The notes below the pieces were generated by a model, which was not told the origin of the DNA, made no database searches, and was given only the letters and a program-made list of their open reading frames with translations. Below are positions 43,261 through 52,821 of a stretch of DNA of 55,252 nt, in pieces. The position numbers and the translations under genes are program-made. Source of the DNA: Aquimarina agarivorans (lineage in GTDB: Bacteria; Bacteroidota; Bacteroidia; Flavobacteriales; Flavobacteriaceae); the NCBI RefSeq assembly GCF_000218485.1, contig NZ_AFPB01000149.1, forward strand, positions 1 through 55,252, given 5' to 3'. The number at the start of each line of letters is the position of its first letter. The first letter of the stretch is position 1.

Positions 43261-44436
43261 TTAATTGATAATAATTTTTTGAGTGTAATTACTATCTGAC
43301 GATTTAAAGTTCAAAAGGTAAATACCCTTAGTTGATAATCCTGATTTTATAGTACCCAAATCTATTGAGTTAACGCCGTCAATCAAGCTGTAGTTAAATG
43401 TATATACAAGTTTACCGCTTAGGTCATAAACGCTTATTTTAGAAGCATCAATTTTATTTGAAACTACTTCTAAAAATAAATCATTATTCGTAATATTGTT
43501 TTGTACTGCACGGAAGTTTCCATTGAATTCATTTTGAGAAATTAATTTTTGTCCAGATGTTACTTTCCAGTCAAAAGTTTCTTGATTTCCGTCGTTATTT
43601 CCGATAGGGAAAATAATTGCTCTGTTCACATTCCATTTGGCTTGTAACCATTTTCCAGTTTGTAAACTCCTTAAAGCTACTTTTCCGTTACCTTTTGATT
43701 TCCATTCAAATCTTTCCCAGTCACCTTTATTTTTTCCAGCTGCTCTAATTCCAATACCAGTGTTGTTTCCCACTGATTGTAAATAGTTATTATTTGATAA
43801 AGCTTTTAAGGCAGCACCTCCTTTAGGGTTGTTTTCAACTAAAAAACGCTCCCAAGCATCCACTCTGTTAGCGCGCGCTATTACAGAATTATTTGCCCCT
43901 GAGATATCAGCAGTAACATAATTTTTATTTCCGCCTGACTTTTGTAATGAAATGATGCTTCCTACAGGAGCTCCGTTTGCGTTACCAGCATCAGGATTTG
44001 AGTTGTTATTACCCCCAAAACGCTTTCTGGATTTTAACCATGCAACATCCCATTTTGGTCCTTTTTGATTACATCCGTTTGGACCAATATCCGTTCTACC
44101 AGGACAACCTGTTTCATCAGGAGCAGTGTTTGCAGGCCCGTTTCCACATTGGATATCATTGTAAGGGGCATCGCCATTCACATATTTTTTATACAGGGGG
44201 TGTTTTTTTAGTTCGTTACATACATCGCGAATGTTTCTTTTTTTGCCGTTAATTACAAACGAAACTTTATTGATGTCGCCCAAATCATGATCAAAGGTGG
44301 TATTACACCAGCAAAAACCATTTTTAGCATAACTATCAGTCCAGCCAGGGTGTCTTGGATTGTATTTTTGAGCTAACAAGTTTGTTGTTGAAAAGAGCAA
44401 TAAAAATAAAGCGTTTAAAATAAATTTTGTTTTCAT
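43261..44436 (-). CDS. Secreted Cys-rich/beta-trefoil protein with T9SS type A tail
   Basis: 391 residues. Signal peptide ends near LLAQKYN. An N-terminal domain (28-136; HPGWTDSYAKNG, CWCNTTFDHDLGD) has six cysteines (42, 44, 73, 97, 111, 122), enough for three disulfides. A fascin-like beta-trefoil (about 155-300; IISLQKSGGNKNYV, LKALSNNNYLQS, VALRSLQTGKWLQA) is homologous to that of the beta-helix protein at 29.4-31.1 kb. A Por-type sorting tail ends QKIIIN. I recall the Cys-rich motif from secreted polysaccharide-related proteins but cannot name the family. Likely carbohydrate-binding at the cell surface; no enzyme motif seen. Confidence 0.82.
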   Translation of the reverse strand: MKTKFILNALFLLLFSTTNLLAQKYNPRHPGWTDSYAKNGFCWCNTTFDHDLGDINKVSFVINGKKRNIRDVCNELKKHPLYKKYVNGDAPYNDIQCGNGPANTAPDETGCPGRTDIGPNGCNQKGPKWDVAWLKSRKRFGGNNNSNPDAGNANGAPVGSIISLQKSGGNKNYVTADISGANNSVIARANRVDAWERFLVENNPKGGAALKALSNNNYLQSVGNNTGIGIRAAGKNKGDWERFEWKSKGNGKVALRSLQTGKWLQAKWNVNRAIIFPIGNNDGNQETFDWKVTSGQKLISQNEFNGNFRAVQNNITNNDLFLEVVSNKIDASKISVYDLSGKLVYTFNYSLIDGVNSIDLGTIKSGLSTKGIYLLNFKSSDSNYTQKIIIN

Positions 44437-45175
44437 ATTTAATTAGTTAGTTTAAAATTTGAAGTAAAAGTAAGAGGAACATATTGCTGATTATCCTTTA
44501 GTTATGTTAATATTGAGTGTGGGTGAGTCATAAAAAATTAGTGCTTTTTTTATGATTAATATAGGAGGGTATTGTGAAATGTTCGAGCTTACTGGGTAAT
44601 AATTAATCAATCTTAGTTGATACTGTTGTTAAATGATTTTAAATATATAAAGCACTTGTATTTAGTTATAATAGTGTTAACAGTATTTAATTTAATACAG
44701 TTAATAATTTTTGAACGGTAATAGGGGTGATGGTATTGAGTTTAGAACTGCTTCGTGTGATTTATGCAATGCAATAGAGTAAATTGTATCGAAAAGAGTT
44801 ATGTTGTTACCCACAGTAGGTTCTCGATATATTTTTTATTTCGCTCCGCTACATAAAAACACTCGAACTAATATTAGGGTGTAGATTTTGTGTTTGAAGT
44901 ATTTTGAATGATTTGCGGTATGTAATGGGGTAAATTGTATCAAAAAGAGTTACGTTGTTACCCAGTAGGTTCTCGATATATTTTTATTTCGCTCCGCTAT
45001 ATAAAAACACTCGGACTAATATTAGGGAGTAGATTTTGTATTTAAAGTTGCTTCAAACAATTTGCGAAATGCAATGGATCAAATTGTATACGAGAAGGGG
45101 TTTCAATTTTACTTTGATTTTTATACTATCATTTGTAAAAATTCATTTCATCAATATAATTCCAAACGGAGTTGC
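44437..45175. other. 739-bp intergenic region holding a tandem repeat
   Basis: Between the trefoil gene and nadD, both minus. The right two thirds consist of the 150-bp repeat entry at 44740-45095. The left third is AT-rich with no visible structure. No protein frame. Confidence 0.7.
44740..45095. repeat. About 150-bp tandem intergenic repeat, two full copies and a third partial
   Basis: The anchor TAAATTGTAT occurs at 44780 and 44931, and with one mismatch at 45080 (spacing 151 and 149). Copies one and two share GAAAAGAGTTA/AAAAAGAGTTA, TTGTTACCCA, AGTAGGTTCTCGATATAT, TTTCGCTCCGCTA and ACACTCG, then ACTAATATTAGGG. The TCGATATATTTTTT / ATAAAAACACTCGA part can form a hairpin. The third copy keeps only the first part. 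Confidence 0.9.
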
Positions 45176-45709
45176 TTAAAAGCGGTGTAATGTTTTTTTG
45201 TTTTTAATCGCATTCCGAATAAATGTGGATGAAATTTCCATAATTGGAGCTGTAACCAGATTTATTTTTGGGTGATTTTGAAAATTTTCGGGAATGGTAC
45301 CTTCTGAAATTCTTGGATATACGTATAGTTTATAATTTTCTAAAATTGCTTCGTAATTTTTCCATTTGTGGAAACTTTTTAAATTATCGGCACCCATGAT
45401 CAAACAAAAATCTTTGTTTGGATAGCGCTCTTCCAAATTAGTCAGCGTAAGGATGGTATAGTTAGGCTGTGGTAATTTGAATTCTATATCGCTTGGGTGA
45501 ATATTTGGATAATTTTCTGTGGCTTTGTATACCATTTCCAATCTGTGATGATTGTCAAGTAAGGAGCTTTTCTTTTTAAAAGGGTTGTGCGGAGTAACTA
45601 CCATCCAAACTTCATCTAAATCCGAAAACTCAACCATGTGGTTGGCTATAGCCAAATGCCCTATATGAATAGGATTAAACGTGCCAAAATACAATCCAAT
45701 TTTTTTCAT
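45176..45709 (-). CDS. nadD: Nicotinate-nucleotide adenylyltransferase
   Basis: 177 residues from MKKIGLYFG; an ATG three codons earlier is possible. The nucleotidyltransferase motif GTFNPIHIGH (with HxGH) and the C-terminal ISSTFIRNAI motif are clear, plus VTPHNPFKK. It adenylates nicotinate mononucleotide in NAD synthesis. It follows guanylate kinase by about 42 bases on the same strand; yicC-gmk-nadD is a common flavobacterial order. Confidence 0.95.
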   Translation of the reverse strand: MKKIGLYFGTFNPIHIGHLAIANHMVEFSDLDEVWMVVTPHNPFKKKSSLLDNHHRLEMVYKATENYPNIHPSDIEFKLPQPNYTILTLTNLEERYPNKDFCLIMGADNLKSFHKWKNYEAILENYKLYVYPRISEGTIPENFQNHPKINLVTAPIMEISSTFIRNAIKNKKTLHRF

Positions 45710-45751
45710 AAAAAACAAAGTTTATGTTAAATACCTATTTAAAACGAACTG

Positions 45752-46321
45752 TTATTTTAAAAATTTAGAAACCAATTGATATGCCTCTTGCTTAGCAATT
45801 TTCAAATTGTCATTAGTAATAATAGCGTCAAATTTAAGTGCCAGATTCAACTCTTTATCTGCTTTTGCTAAACGCATTTGTATTTTTTGTTCAGTTTCAG
45901 TGGCTCTTCCGCGCAAGCGTTTTTCTAATTCTATTTTATTAGGTGGTTTTACAAAAATTGAAAGGGTTTCCTGCGGGAATTGCTTGGCAATATTTAATCC
46001 GCCAACAACATCAATATCGAAAATAACAGCTTTCCCAGTTTTCCAAATACGCTCAACTTCGCTTTTAAGTGTGCCGTAAAAATTATTGGAATACACCTCT
46101 TCAAATTCCAAAAACTCATCGTTAGCAATTTTAGTTTTAAATTGATCAATGGATAAAAAATAATAATCTTTTCCGTCAATTTCCTGTCCGCGTGGGGAGC
46201 GTGATGTAGCCGAAATAGAAAACTCCAAAGCTAAATCAGTTTTGCGTAATAAGTGTTGTACAATGGTTGTTTTTCCACTACCGGATGGGGCAGAAAAAAC
46301 AATAAGTTTACCTTTGTTCAT
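45752..46321 (-). CDS. gmk: Guanylate kinase
   Basis: 189 residues. The P-loop SAPSGSGKTTI is at residues 10-20, with SATSRSPRGQE (GMP-binding) and GKDYYFLSI following. It phosphorylates GMP to GDP. Its ATG overlaps the yicC stop (TAATG), so translation is coupled; nadD follows. Confidence 0.97.
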   Translation of the reverse strand: MNKGKLIVFSAPSGSGKTTIVQHLLRKTDLALEFSISATSRSPRGQEIDGKDYYFLSIDQFKTKIANDEFLEFEEVYSNNFYGTLKSEVERIWKTGKAVIFDIDVVGGLNIAKQFPQETLSIFVKPPNKIELEKRLRGRATETEQKIQMRLAKADKELNLALKFDAIITNDNLKIAKQEAYQLVSKFLK

Positions 46322-47178
46322 TACAATACGTTTAAAAGTTGTTCTTTTATTTTTTCAAGCTCATCCTTCATTTGAACAACAAGCTGTTGCATGGGCGCAT
46401 AATTAGATTTGCTGCCAATGGTGTTAATTTCGCGTCCAATTTCTTGAGAAATAAAACCTAATTTTTTTCCGTTGGAATCGTTGGAAACTAAATTTTCATT
46501 AAAATAATCAAGGTGATTTGCCAAACGAACTTTTTCCTCGGTAATGTCAAACTTTTCAATATAGTATACTAGTTCTTGTTCAAATCGATTTTCATCATAC
46601 TTTTCTTTAAGCTCGGCCACTCCTTTCTGCAATCGAGTTTTAACATTTTCAATACGTTCAGGATCAATAGCAATTACTTTTTCTAATAACGTACGTATTG
46701 AAGCTATGCGCAGGGTAAAGTCATTCTCAAGTACTTCGCCCTCAGTTTTACGGTAATTGATTATTTCGGTAATCGCTTCACTAAGTAAGTTTTCAATAAC
46801 TTTAAATTCAGCAGCATCAATTTCCTCACGTTCTGTTTTTAAAGTATCAGGTAAACGAATAGCCATTTCTAAAAGTGCTGCTTCGCTTACGCTAGAAATT
46901 TCATTAAGTTCCTGCATGTATTTTTTTACAACAGGTGCATTAATACTTGAACTAGAATTTTCGCCAGTAATTTCAGTGTACAAAGTAAAATCAATTTTAC
47001 CACGTGTCAATGCTTTGGCAATTGTGTTTCGTAAAATAAGTTCTTTTTCTCGGTACTGATTAGGCATTCGAGCATTTAAATCCAGGTTTTTACTATTCAA
47101 AGATTTAAGTTCAATACTTATTTTTTTATTTTCTAGTTGAATCACGGCTTTTCCAAAGCCAGTCATAGAATGTATCAT
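46321..47178 (-). CDS. YicC/YloC family endoribonuclease
   Basis: 285 residues. The N-terminal MIHSMTGFGKA, then SLNSKNLDLNARMPNQYR, and the C-terminal FISQEIGREINTIGSKS and VQMKDELEKIKEQLLNVL are the family marks. Relatives in E. coli and Bacillus are RNA endonucleases linked to small-RNA and mRNA decay. First gene of the yicC-gmk-nadD run; overlaps gmk by one base. Confidence 0.93.
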   Translation of the reverse strand: MIHSMTGFGKAVIQLENKKISIELKSLNSKNLDLNARMPNQYREKELILRNTIAKALTRGKIDFTLYTEITGENSSSSINAPVVKKYMQELNEISSVSEAALLEMAIRLPDTLKTEREEIDAAEFKVIENLLSEAITEIINYRKTEGEVLENDFTLRIASIRTLLEKVIAIDPERIENVKTRLQKGVAELKEKYDENRFEQELVYYIEKFDITEEKVRLANHLDYFNENLVSNDSNGKKLGFISQEIGREINTIGSKSNYAPMQQLVVQMKDELEKIKEQLLNVL

Positions 47179-47368
47179 TCGATGTATATTGTATAAGGTG
47201 CAAAGATACAGAAATAACAGTTTTTATAGCTGTTTTTAGTAGGGCATTCATAATTTGATAGTTGCTAATTTATGGATTTTTTAATAAGAAAATTATGATG
47301 TTTTGCTATTGATAAATTGAATATTTTTAACTTAAATTGTTAGCGAACTAAATAGATAAATTAAGTAT

Positions 47369-47878
47369 ATGTTTTTAAATAAATTTGATATTCGTTGGAG
47401 CGATTTGGATCCTAATCAACATCTGGCAAATTCTGCTTACACAAATTTTATGAGTGCTACCCGAATGGCTTATATGACCAAGCAAGGTGTTAGTTATAAT
47501 GATCTCAAAAAGCACAGTATAGGTCCCGTCGTTCTTAGAGAGGAAATACATTATTTTAAAGAAGTTTTTCCAGGGAAACCAGTATACGTTAGTCAAGAGG
47601 TGTTTGCAGTGAGTGAAGAGGGGAGTTTTTATAAGATTCGACATAATTTTTATGACGATCAGGGAGGTAATTTTGCTAGAGGCGAAATGTTAGGAACTTG
47701 GTTGGATATGAAAACTAGAAAAATTGTAGCCCCTCCTTCAGAAATATATGATCCATTAATGGGAAGTAATCATGCCGCTGATTTTAAAATTTTAACTAAA
47801 GAAGAAACCCGTGTAGCAAATGTAGCTCCTGCTGACATTGATTTAGCAAATGAATTGGATTGGTTTGGCAATGCATAA
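47369..47878 (+). CDS. Acyl-CoA thioesterase (4HBT hot-dog family)
   Basis: 169 residues. The catalytic Asp motif RWSDLDPNQHLANSAY is at residues 10-25 (D-x-N-x-H type), and the domain ends near REEIHYFKEVF and GEMLGTWLD. Hot-dog thioesterases of this type hydrolyse acyl-CoA or acyl-ACP thioesters; the natural substrate is unknown. Divergent from yicC, with a short intergenic region. Confidence 0.86.
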   Translation: MFLNKFDIRWSDLDPNQHLANSAYTNFMSATRMAYMTKQGVSYNDLKKHSIGPVVLREEIHYFKEVFPGKPVYVSQEVFAVSEEGSFYKIRHNFYDDQGGNFARGEMLGTWLDMKTRKIVAPPSEIYDPLMGSNHAADFKILTKEETRVANVAPADIDLANELDWFGNA

Positions 47879-47902
47879 CATATTTTTTAAGAATTTGAAA
47901 AA

Positions 47903-48799
47903 TCAAACTTTAAACTTTAATTGTTTTTGACTAACTAGGTATACACCTGCAAATATCAGAATTGCTGCAATAATTTTAACAATATCAATACTATCAGTGC
48001 CTAATACTACGGCAAAAAGAGTAGTAAGTAGCGGTTGAAAGTAGATGAATACGGCAACGGTAGTCGGTTTTAAAATTTTAATAGCAAAAATGTTTAAGAG
48101 GTAAGTACCAAAAGTTACAAATACAACAACATAAGCTATGCTTAAATAACCAGACAAAGGGATTTCCGAAAATGGCATTTCCAATACTTGGTTTAGTCCA
48201 AATGGCAGTACCATTAAAATTCCTAAAAGATACATCCATTTAATAAAAGTGAAAGGATGGTATAATGTTGTCAATTTTTTTACAATAACTAAATAACAAG
48301 CAAATGATGCCGCATTTACAAAAATCAAAAAATTACCAAGAGCAGGATTAGGTGCCGTGGCTAAGTTTCCTTTTCCGTAAATAATCATTAATAAAGTGCC
48401 AGATAAACCTATAAGTAGTCCTAAAATACGATGCCATTGAAGTTTTTCATTTAAAAAAATAACAGCGAGTAGTAAGGTGATCATAGGAGCTGTTACCATC
48501 ATAACCGCAGCGTTAATTGGTGTGGTAAGGTTTAATCCATAAAAAAAAGCCAACATATTGAGCGCCATTCCAAAAAAGGCAGCGCCCAAAATTCGGGGAT
48601 AATGTTTGCGAGCTATTTTTTCTTTAGGGCCAAACAAACCCACTAACCAAAATAGCAAGCCGGCACCTGTAACCCTGAATAAGATAAATCCGAAAGGCTT
48701 TATGTAATGCGGCATTACATTTTTAGCAATGCTAAAATTAGCTGCGTAAAATATAGCCACAAATGAAGCAGCAACTAGTGCAAGTTGACGTTGGTTCAT
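47903..48799 (-). CDS. DMT superfamily transporter (EamA repeats)
   Basis: 298 residues with ten hydrophobic segments in two EamA repeats (about 10-140 and 155-290; ILGAAFFGMALNM, then GNFLIFVNAASFACYLV). These inner-membrane exporters move small metabolites such as amino acids; substrate unknown. Starts 5 bases after the ArsC-like gene on the same strand, so the two are probably one transcript. Confidence 0.92.
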   Translation of the reverse strand: MNQRQLALVAASFVAIFYAANFSIAKNVMPHYIKPFGFILFRVTGAGLLFWLVGLFGPKEKIARKHYPRILGAAFFGMALNMLAFFYGLNLTTPINAAVMMVTAPMITLLLAVIFLNEKLQWHRILGLLIGLSGTLLMIIYGKGNLATAPNPALGNFLIFVNAASFACYLVIVKKLTTLYHPFTFIKWMYLLGILMVLPFGLNQVLEMPFSEIPLSGYLSIAYVVVFVTFGTYLLNIFAIKILKPTTVAVFIYFQPLLTTLFAVVLGTDSIDIVKIIAAILIFAGVYLVSQKQLKFKV

Positions 48800-48804
48800 C
48801 GTGA

Positions 48805-49164
48805 TTAACTATTTTCAATATGTAATTTAGCAGCTTCAACAGTTTTTTTAGCATTTCCAATAAAGTTATGGTCGCCTATTTGAATAATTGGTCGCTTTAA
48901 AAAAGAATAATGCTCTAAAATTAAATTTTTACAATCCTCTTCAGTAAGTTGCTTTTCTTTTAAGTTTCGTTCTCTATATAATACGGAACGCCTATTTAAT
49001 AAGCTTTCGTAGCTTCCGCTAAAAGTATAAATTTTTTCCAGTTCCTCTTTTTCAATAGGTTGTTCTTTAAGGTTTTGAAGTGTGAAATTTTCGGAAAGTT
49101 CCAATTCTTTTATAATGCGCTTACAAGTGCTACATGTAGCTAAATAGTATACTTTTTTGGTCAT
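48805..49164 (-). CDS. ArsC/Spx-like glutaredoxin-fold protein
   Basis: 119 residues. The motif TCSTCKRII near residues 9-17 gives CxxC-type cysteines (Cys10, Cys13) in an ArsC/Spx fold, and the conserved KRPIIQIGDHNFIG block contains the Arg expected in arsenate reductases. The family includes arsenate reductases and the Spx regulator; function cannot be separated by sequence alone. Upstream of the EamA transporter by 5 bases; co-transcription likely. Confidence 0.86.
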   Translation of the reverse strand: MTKKVYYLATCSTCKRIIKELELSENFTLQNLKEQPIEKEELEKIYTFSGSYESLLNRRSVLYRERNLKEKQLTEEDCKNLILEHYSFLKRPIIQIGDHNFIGNAKKTVEAAKLHIENS

Positions 49165-49249
49165 TTATTGTTAGTTTAAAATCTTAGATTGCAAAGGAAA
49201 ATGAAATCAATTAGAAAAAGCATATTTTTGATATAAAATATACCCAAAA

Positions 49250-49723
49250 ATGGAAGATTTAAAAAGAGCACTTGAAATAACCAAAATCAGCAGAAAGGTT
49301 CATTATAAAATATTAAATCACTACACTTTAGAAGAATTAAATTATATACCAAGCGGTTTTAAAAATAATTTGTTTTGGAATATAGCACACATTATGGTGA
49401 CACAACAGTTATTGGTTTATGTACAAAGTGGTTTAAATACAGTTATTGATGAAACATGGATTAATTTGTATAGAAAAGGAACAAGTACCAAAAGAGATGC
49501 TACTAAATCAGAACTAGACCAGTTAAAAAAACTACTTTTTACTACTATTGAAGCGACAGAAAAAGCAATTGAAGAAGGGAAATTTAAAAAATATGATGCT
49601 TATATGACCAGTACAGGTTTTGAATTAAAAAAAGTAAATGATGCTTTTGAATTCAATAATTTTCATGAAGGTATTCATTTGGGATACATATTGGCATTAA
49701 AAAAAGCTATTCCCGAAAAATAA
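49250..49723 (+). CDS. DinB-like four-helix metalloprotein
   Basis: 157 residues. Helical protein with histidines in NIAHIM (residue about 45) and HEGIHLGY (about 138-145), positions that match the metal-binding His triad of DinB/YfiT-like proteins. Some relatives are thiol transferases. No close functional assignment. Confidence 0.85.
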   Translation: MEDLKRALEITKISRKVHYKILNHYTLEELNYIPSGFKNNLFWNIAHIMVTQQLLVYVQSGLNTVIDETWINLYRKGTSTKRDATKSELDQLKKLLFTTIEATEKAIEEGKFKKYDAYMTSTGFELKKVNDAFEFNNFHEGIHLGYILALKKAIPEK

Positions 49724-49762
49724 TATTAATATCCCACTTTCAGTTATATATCAAAATAAACT

Positions 49763-52099
49763 ATGGTTGTTTTAAAGCGCTATTTAATTTTTTTCTTTTG
49801 TTTGCTAAACACTTTTATGTTTTTGGCTCAAGATTTTTCAGGCAATTGGAAGTCCCATTTTGCCTATGTGGATTTTGTTGATATTACCACAGCCGAAGAT
49901 CGTGTTTTTGTTGCTTCAACCAATACTATTTTTGTTCATGATGCTGTTACAAACACCAATATTGAATATACTACAGTAGATGGTTTATCAGGAGATGATA
50001 TTGCAACATTACTTTATAGTGAAAGCAAAGCATTAATTGTAGTAGGCTATAAAAATGGTTTGGTCGAAATTATTGATGAAGTGTCAGGTAAAGTAACTTC
50101 ATTAGTGGATATCCAAAATAAAACAGGGGTGCCGCCAAATAGTATTAAAGTCAATAGTTTTTTTGAGGATGAAAATTTACTTTATATAGCTACAGGGTTT
50201 GGAATTGTAGTTTATGATTTAAATACTAATTTATTTGGAGATACTTTTTTTATCAGTAGTTCATCGGCAGTAACAAGTGATGTGGCTAGTGTTGCAGTGG
50301 TTGGCAATACAATAATTGCTTCAATACAAGGGCGAGGCACTTTTTCTGGAGATAAAAACAATTCAAATTTGATTGAATTTGCCAACTGGCTGCAAATTCA
50401 AGATGAAGTATTTGAGGATATTCAACTTTTTTCAGGTAAAGCAATAGCTCATAATGATGGGAATTCTATATTTGAATTTGATGGAGTTACATTTAAGTCG
50501 GTTTTTTCGGATGAGGATCGGATTTTGGATTTTGAAACTAGCGATAGTTTTTTGGTGGTAACATTTTCTAATAAAGTATCTAGATTAACAACATCTTTTG
50601 TTTCGGATATTGAAATGCCATTCAATGATACAGAATTAAACAATAAAATTACTCATGCCACATTTGTAAATGATGAGGTGTATTATGTAAATCAAGAAAA
50701 CGGTTTTTTTAAAACAACCAATCAACAATTTCAGGATAATGTAACAATAGGACCTGATGGGCCATTGTTAAATAATGGATTTGCAATTGATGCTTTTGAT
50801 GGTGATTTGTGGATGGTTTATGGAGCGGTTACTGCAACTTTTAATCCAGGTGGTTTGCGAAAACGTAAAGGATCCAGTAGATTAAGAAATAATAAATGGA
50901 CAAATCTTGATATAAGTAAATTCAATAATGCACCTATACTGTCTGAAATTCTAATAAATAGAAGCAATAAAGAGCAAGTGTACGCAGGGACCTTTAGGGG
51001 TAATGATGGTTTTTTTGAGATCTTGGATGCAGAAATGGTGAATGTTTTTAATGCAGAAAACAGTAATATTGAAAAAAGTACTTTTGAAAATGGAGCAACA
51101 TCAGTTTTTACTTTTGAATTTGATACTGCTGGCCAACTATGGATAATAAATAACGAAGTAACTAAGTTGTTGAAAAAATTTAAAAGAAATGAGGATTCTT
51201 CAGGGACTAATTTTGAGGTTGATTACGATGGTTTTTTAAATGAATTTGGAACTTTTGAAGCTTTTAACAGTAATGAAATTGTTAGAGATGATGATGATAA
51301 TTTTTACTTTACTACCGTAAGAGATGGATTATTGGGTTATCAATTAAATACGAATAAAAAAGCAATATTGAAAACTGAAGATTTGGAGTTTTCTTTTGTC
51401 AGAACAATAGCTCTAGCCTTAGATCTTACAGGAGATCTGTGGGTGGGTACCACATCTGGCTTAAGAATTATTGAAAATCCAGATAGGATGTTTGAATTAG
51501 GGAATAATGTTAAAGGAGAACCAGTTATTTTTTTAGATGACGGCATACCTCAGGAACTGTTTTTTCAACAAGCTGTAGCTGATATAAAAATTGACGCCAA
51601 TAACAATAAATGGATTGCAACGGAAGGAGGAGCGTTTTATCTTTCCCCAGACGGGCAAGAAATTTTATTAAATTTTACTAAAGATAATTCTCCGCTTCCT
51701 TCAAACAACATCATTGATATTGCTATTGATGAGTCCACAGGAGTTGTTTTTTTTGCTACCGATAAAGGTTTGATGGAATATACAGCAGGAGTTACAGTTG
51801 CTCAAGAAAATTTGGAAAAATTTAAAATTTTTCCAAATCCAGTCCGTCCAGAACATACGGACGTCAATGTAAAAATACAAGGATTGACAGTTGGAGCTAA
51901 TGTTAAAATCACTGACGTGGAAGGGAACTTAGTTTTTGAAGCTCAAAATGAAACTTTTGGAGGACAGAGTAGTGGGGAGATAGAGTGGGATACCCGTTCA
52001 TTTAGTGGTCAAAAAGTAGCCTCGGGTGTTTATTTAGTGTTGGTCACCGGGGAAGAGGGTGGACAAACTACTGTAGGAAAAATACTTGTTGTACGCTGA
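49763..52099 (+). CDS. PorZ-like beta-propeller T9SS protein
   Basis: 778 residues. Signal peptide ends near FLAQDFSG. The N-terminal propeller start NWKSHFAYVDFVDITTAED and repeated WVGTTSGLRI-type blades (about 30-680; QLWIINNE, DLWVGTTSG) resemble PorZ, which in Porphyromonas delivers anionic LPS in the T9SS. A sorting tail (FKIFPNPVRPEHTDV to GKILVVR) is present, as in PorZ. The gene ends one base into recO (ATG overlap: TGATG at 52097-52101), a common flavobacterial arrangement. Confidence 0.87.
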   Translation: MVVLKRYLIFFFCLLNTFMFLAQDFSGNWKSHFAYVDFVDITTAEDRVFVASTNTIFVHDAVTNTNIEYTTVDGLSGDDIATLLYSESKALIVVGYKNGLVEIIDEVSGKVTSLVDIQNKTGVPPNSIKVNSFFEDENLLYIATGFGIVVYDLNTNLFGDTFFISSSSAVTSDVASVAVVGNTIIASIQGRGTFSGDKNNSNLIEFANWLQIQDEVFEDIQLFSGKAIAHNDGNSIFEFDGVTFKSVFSDEDRILDFETSDSFLVVTFSNKVSRLTTSFVSDIEMPFNDTELNNKITHATFVNDEVYYVNQENGFFKTTNQQFQDNVTIGPDGPLLNNGFAIDAFDGDLWMVYGAVTATFNPGGLRKRKGSSRLRNNKWTNLDISKFNNAPILSEILINRSNKEQVYAGTFRGNDGFFEILDAEMVNVFNAENSNIEKSTFENGATSVFTFEFDTAGQLWIINNEVTKLLKKFKRNEDSSGTNFEVDYDGFLNEFGTFEAFNSNEIVRDDDDNFYFTTVRDGLLGYQLNTNKKAILKTEDLEFSFVRTIALALDLTGDLWVGTTSGLRIIENPDRMFELGNNVKGEPVIFLDDGIPQELFFQQAVADIKIDANNNKWIATEGGAFYLSPDGQEILLNFTKDNSPLPSNNIIDIAIDESTGVVFFATDKGLMEYTAGVTVAQENLEKFKIFPNPVRPEHTDVNVKIQGLTVGANVKITDVEGNLVFEAQNETFGGQSSGEIEWDTRSFSGQKVASGVYLVLVTGEEGGQTTVGKILVVR

Positions 52100-52818
52100 T
52101 GCAAATAAAAACAGAGGGTATTGTTATTCATTCTATTAGGTATGGCGAAGCTGATGTTATTGCTAAAATATATACTAAGGAAAAAGGGTTGATTTCGTAC
52201 TTAATACGAGGAGTACTAAAATCAAAAAAAAGAAAAATAAAGCCAGCTTTTTTATTGCCTTTTTCTATTTTAACCATCGATGCATCTCACAAATCAAAAA
52301 CTACGTTAAAACGTTTGATAGATGCTAGTCCTATTGAGGCTTACACTACGCTGCACCAATCAATAGTTAAAAATAGTATGGTCACTTTTTTAACTGAAAT
52401 TTTATTGCAAGTTTTAGCAGATGAAGCACCTGATGAACAGCTTTATGAATTTGTAGCCTATTCAATTTTGTGGTTGGATGCAAATGAAGAAATTACTCTA
52501 TTCCATGTTCATTTTTTGCTCAGGTTAACTACTTTTTTAGGGTGCAGTCCTGATAGTACAAATATACATTTAACAAAATTTGATTTGAAAGAAGGAAACT
52601 TTACTTTTAATACCAAAAGTGGTTATTTTATCGAGGGCACACTTTTAGTTGCATTTAAAATGCTTTTAGGCACAAATTTTGATAATCTAAAAGAAATTTC
52701 ATTACCAAAAGAAGAAAGAAAACAATTATTAAATAAGGTGTTACTTTATTATAGTTTTCATGTTCCAGGGTTTAAAAACCCAAAGTCTTTATTGGTATTA
52801 GAGACTCTTTTTAGCTGA
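52099..52818 (+). CDS. recO: DNA repair protein RecO
   Basis: 239 residues. The N-terminal OB-fold start KTEGIVIHSIRYGEADVIAK and the conserved GLISYLIRGV are clear; the helical C-terminal part follows (FVAYSILWLDANEE, LLRLTTFLG). RecO promotes annealing and RecA loading in the RecFOR pathway. Overlaps the PorZ-like gene stop and precedes a TonB-dependent receptor by 3 bases, so all three may form one transcript. Confidence 0.93.
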   Translation: MQIKTEGIVIHSIRYGEADVIAKIYTKEKGLISYLIRGVLKSKKRKIKPAFLLPFSILTIDASHKSKTTLKRLIDASPIEAYTTLHQSIVKNSMVTFLTEILLQVLADEAPDEQLYEFVAYSILWLDANEEITLFHVHFLLRLTTFLGCSPDSTNIHLTKFDLKEGNFTFNTKSGYFIEGTLLVAFKMLLGTNFDNLKEISLPKEERKQLLNKVLLYYSFHVPGFKNPKSLLVLETLFS

Positions 52819-52821
52819 CTG

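Noticed and set aside
44740..45095. Considered as a CRISPR array
   Set aside because: Only two full units of 150 bases with no short repeats and variable spacers; not a CRISPR architecture.
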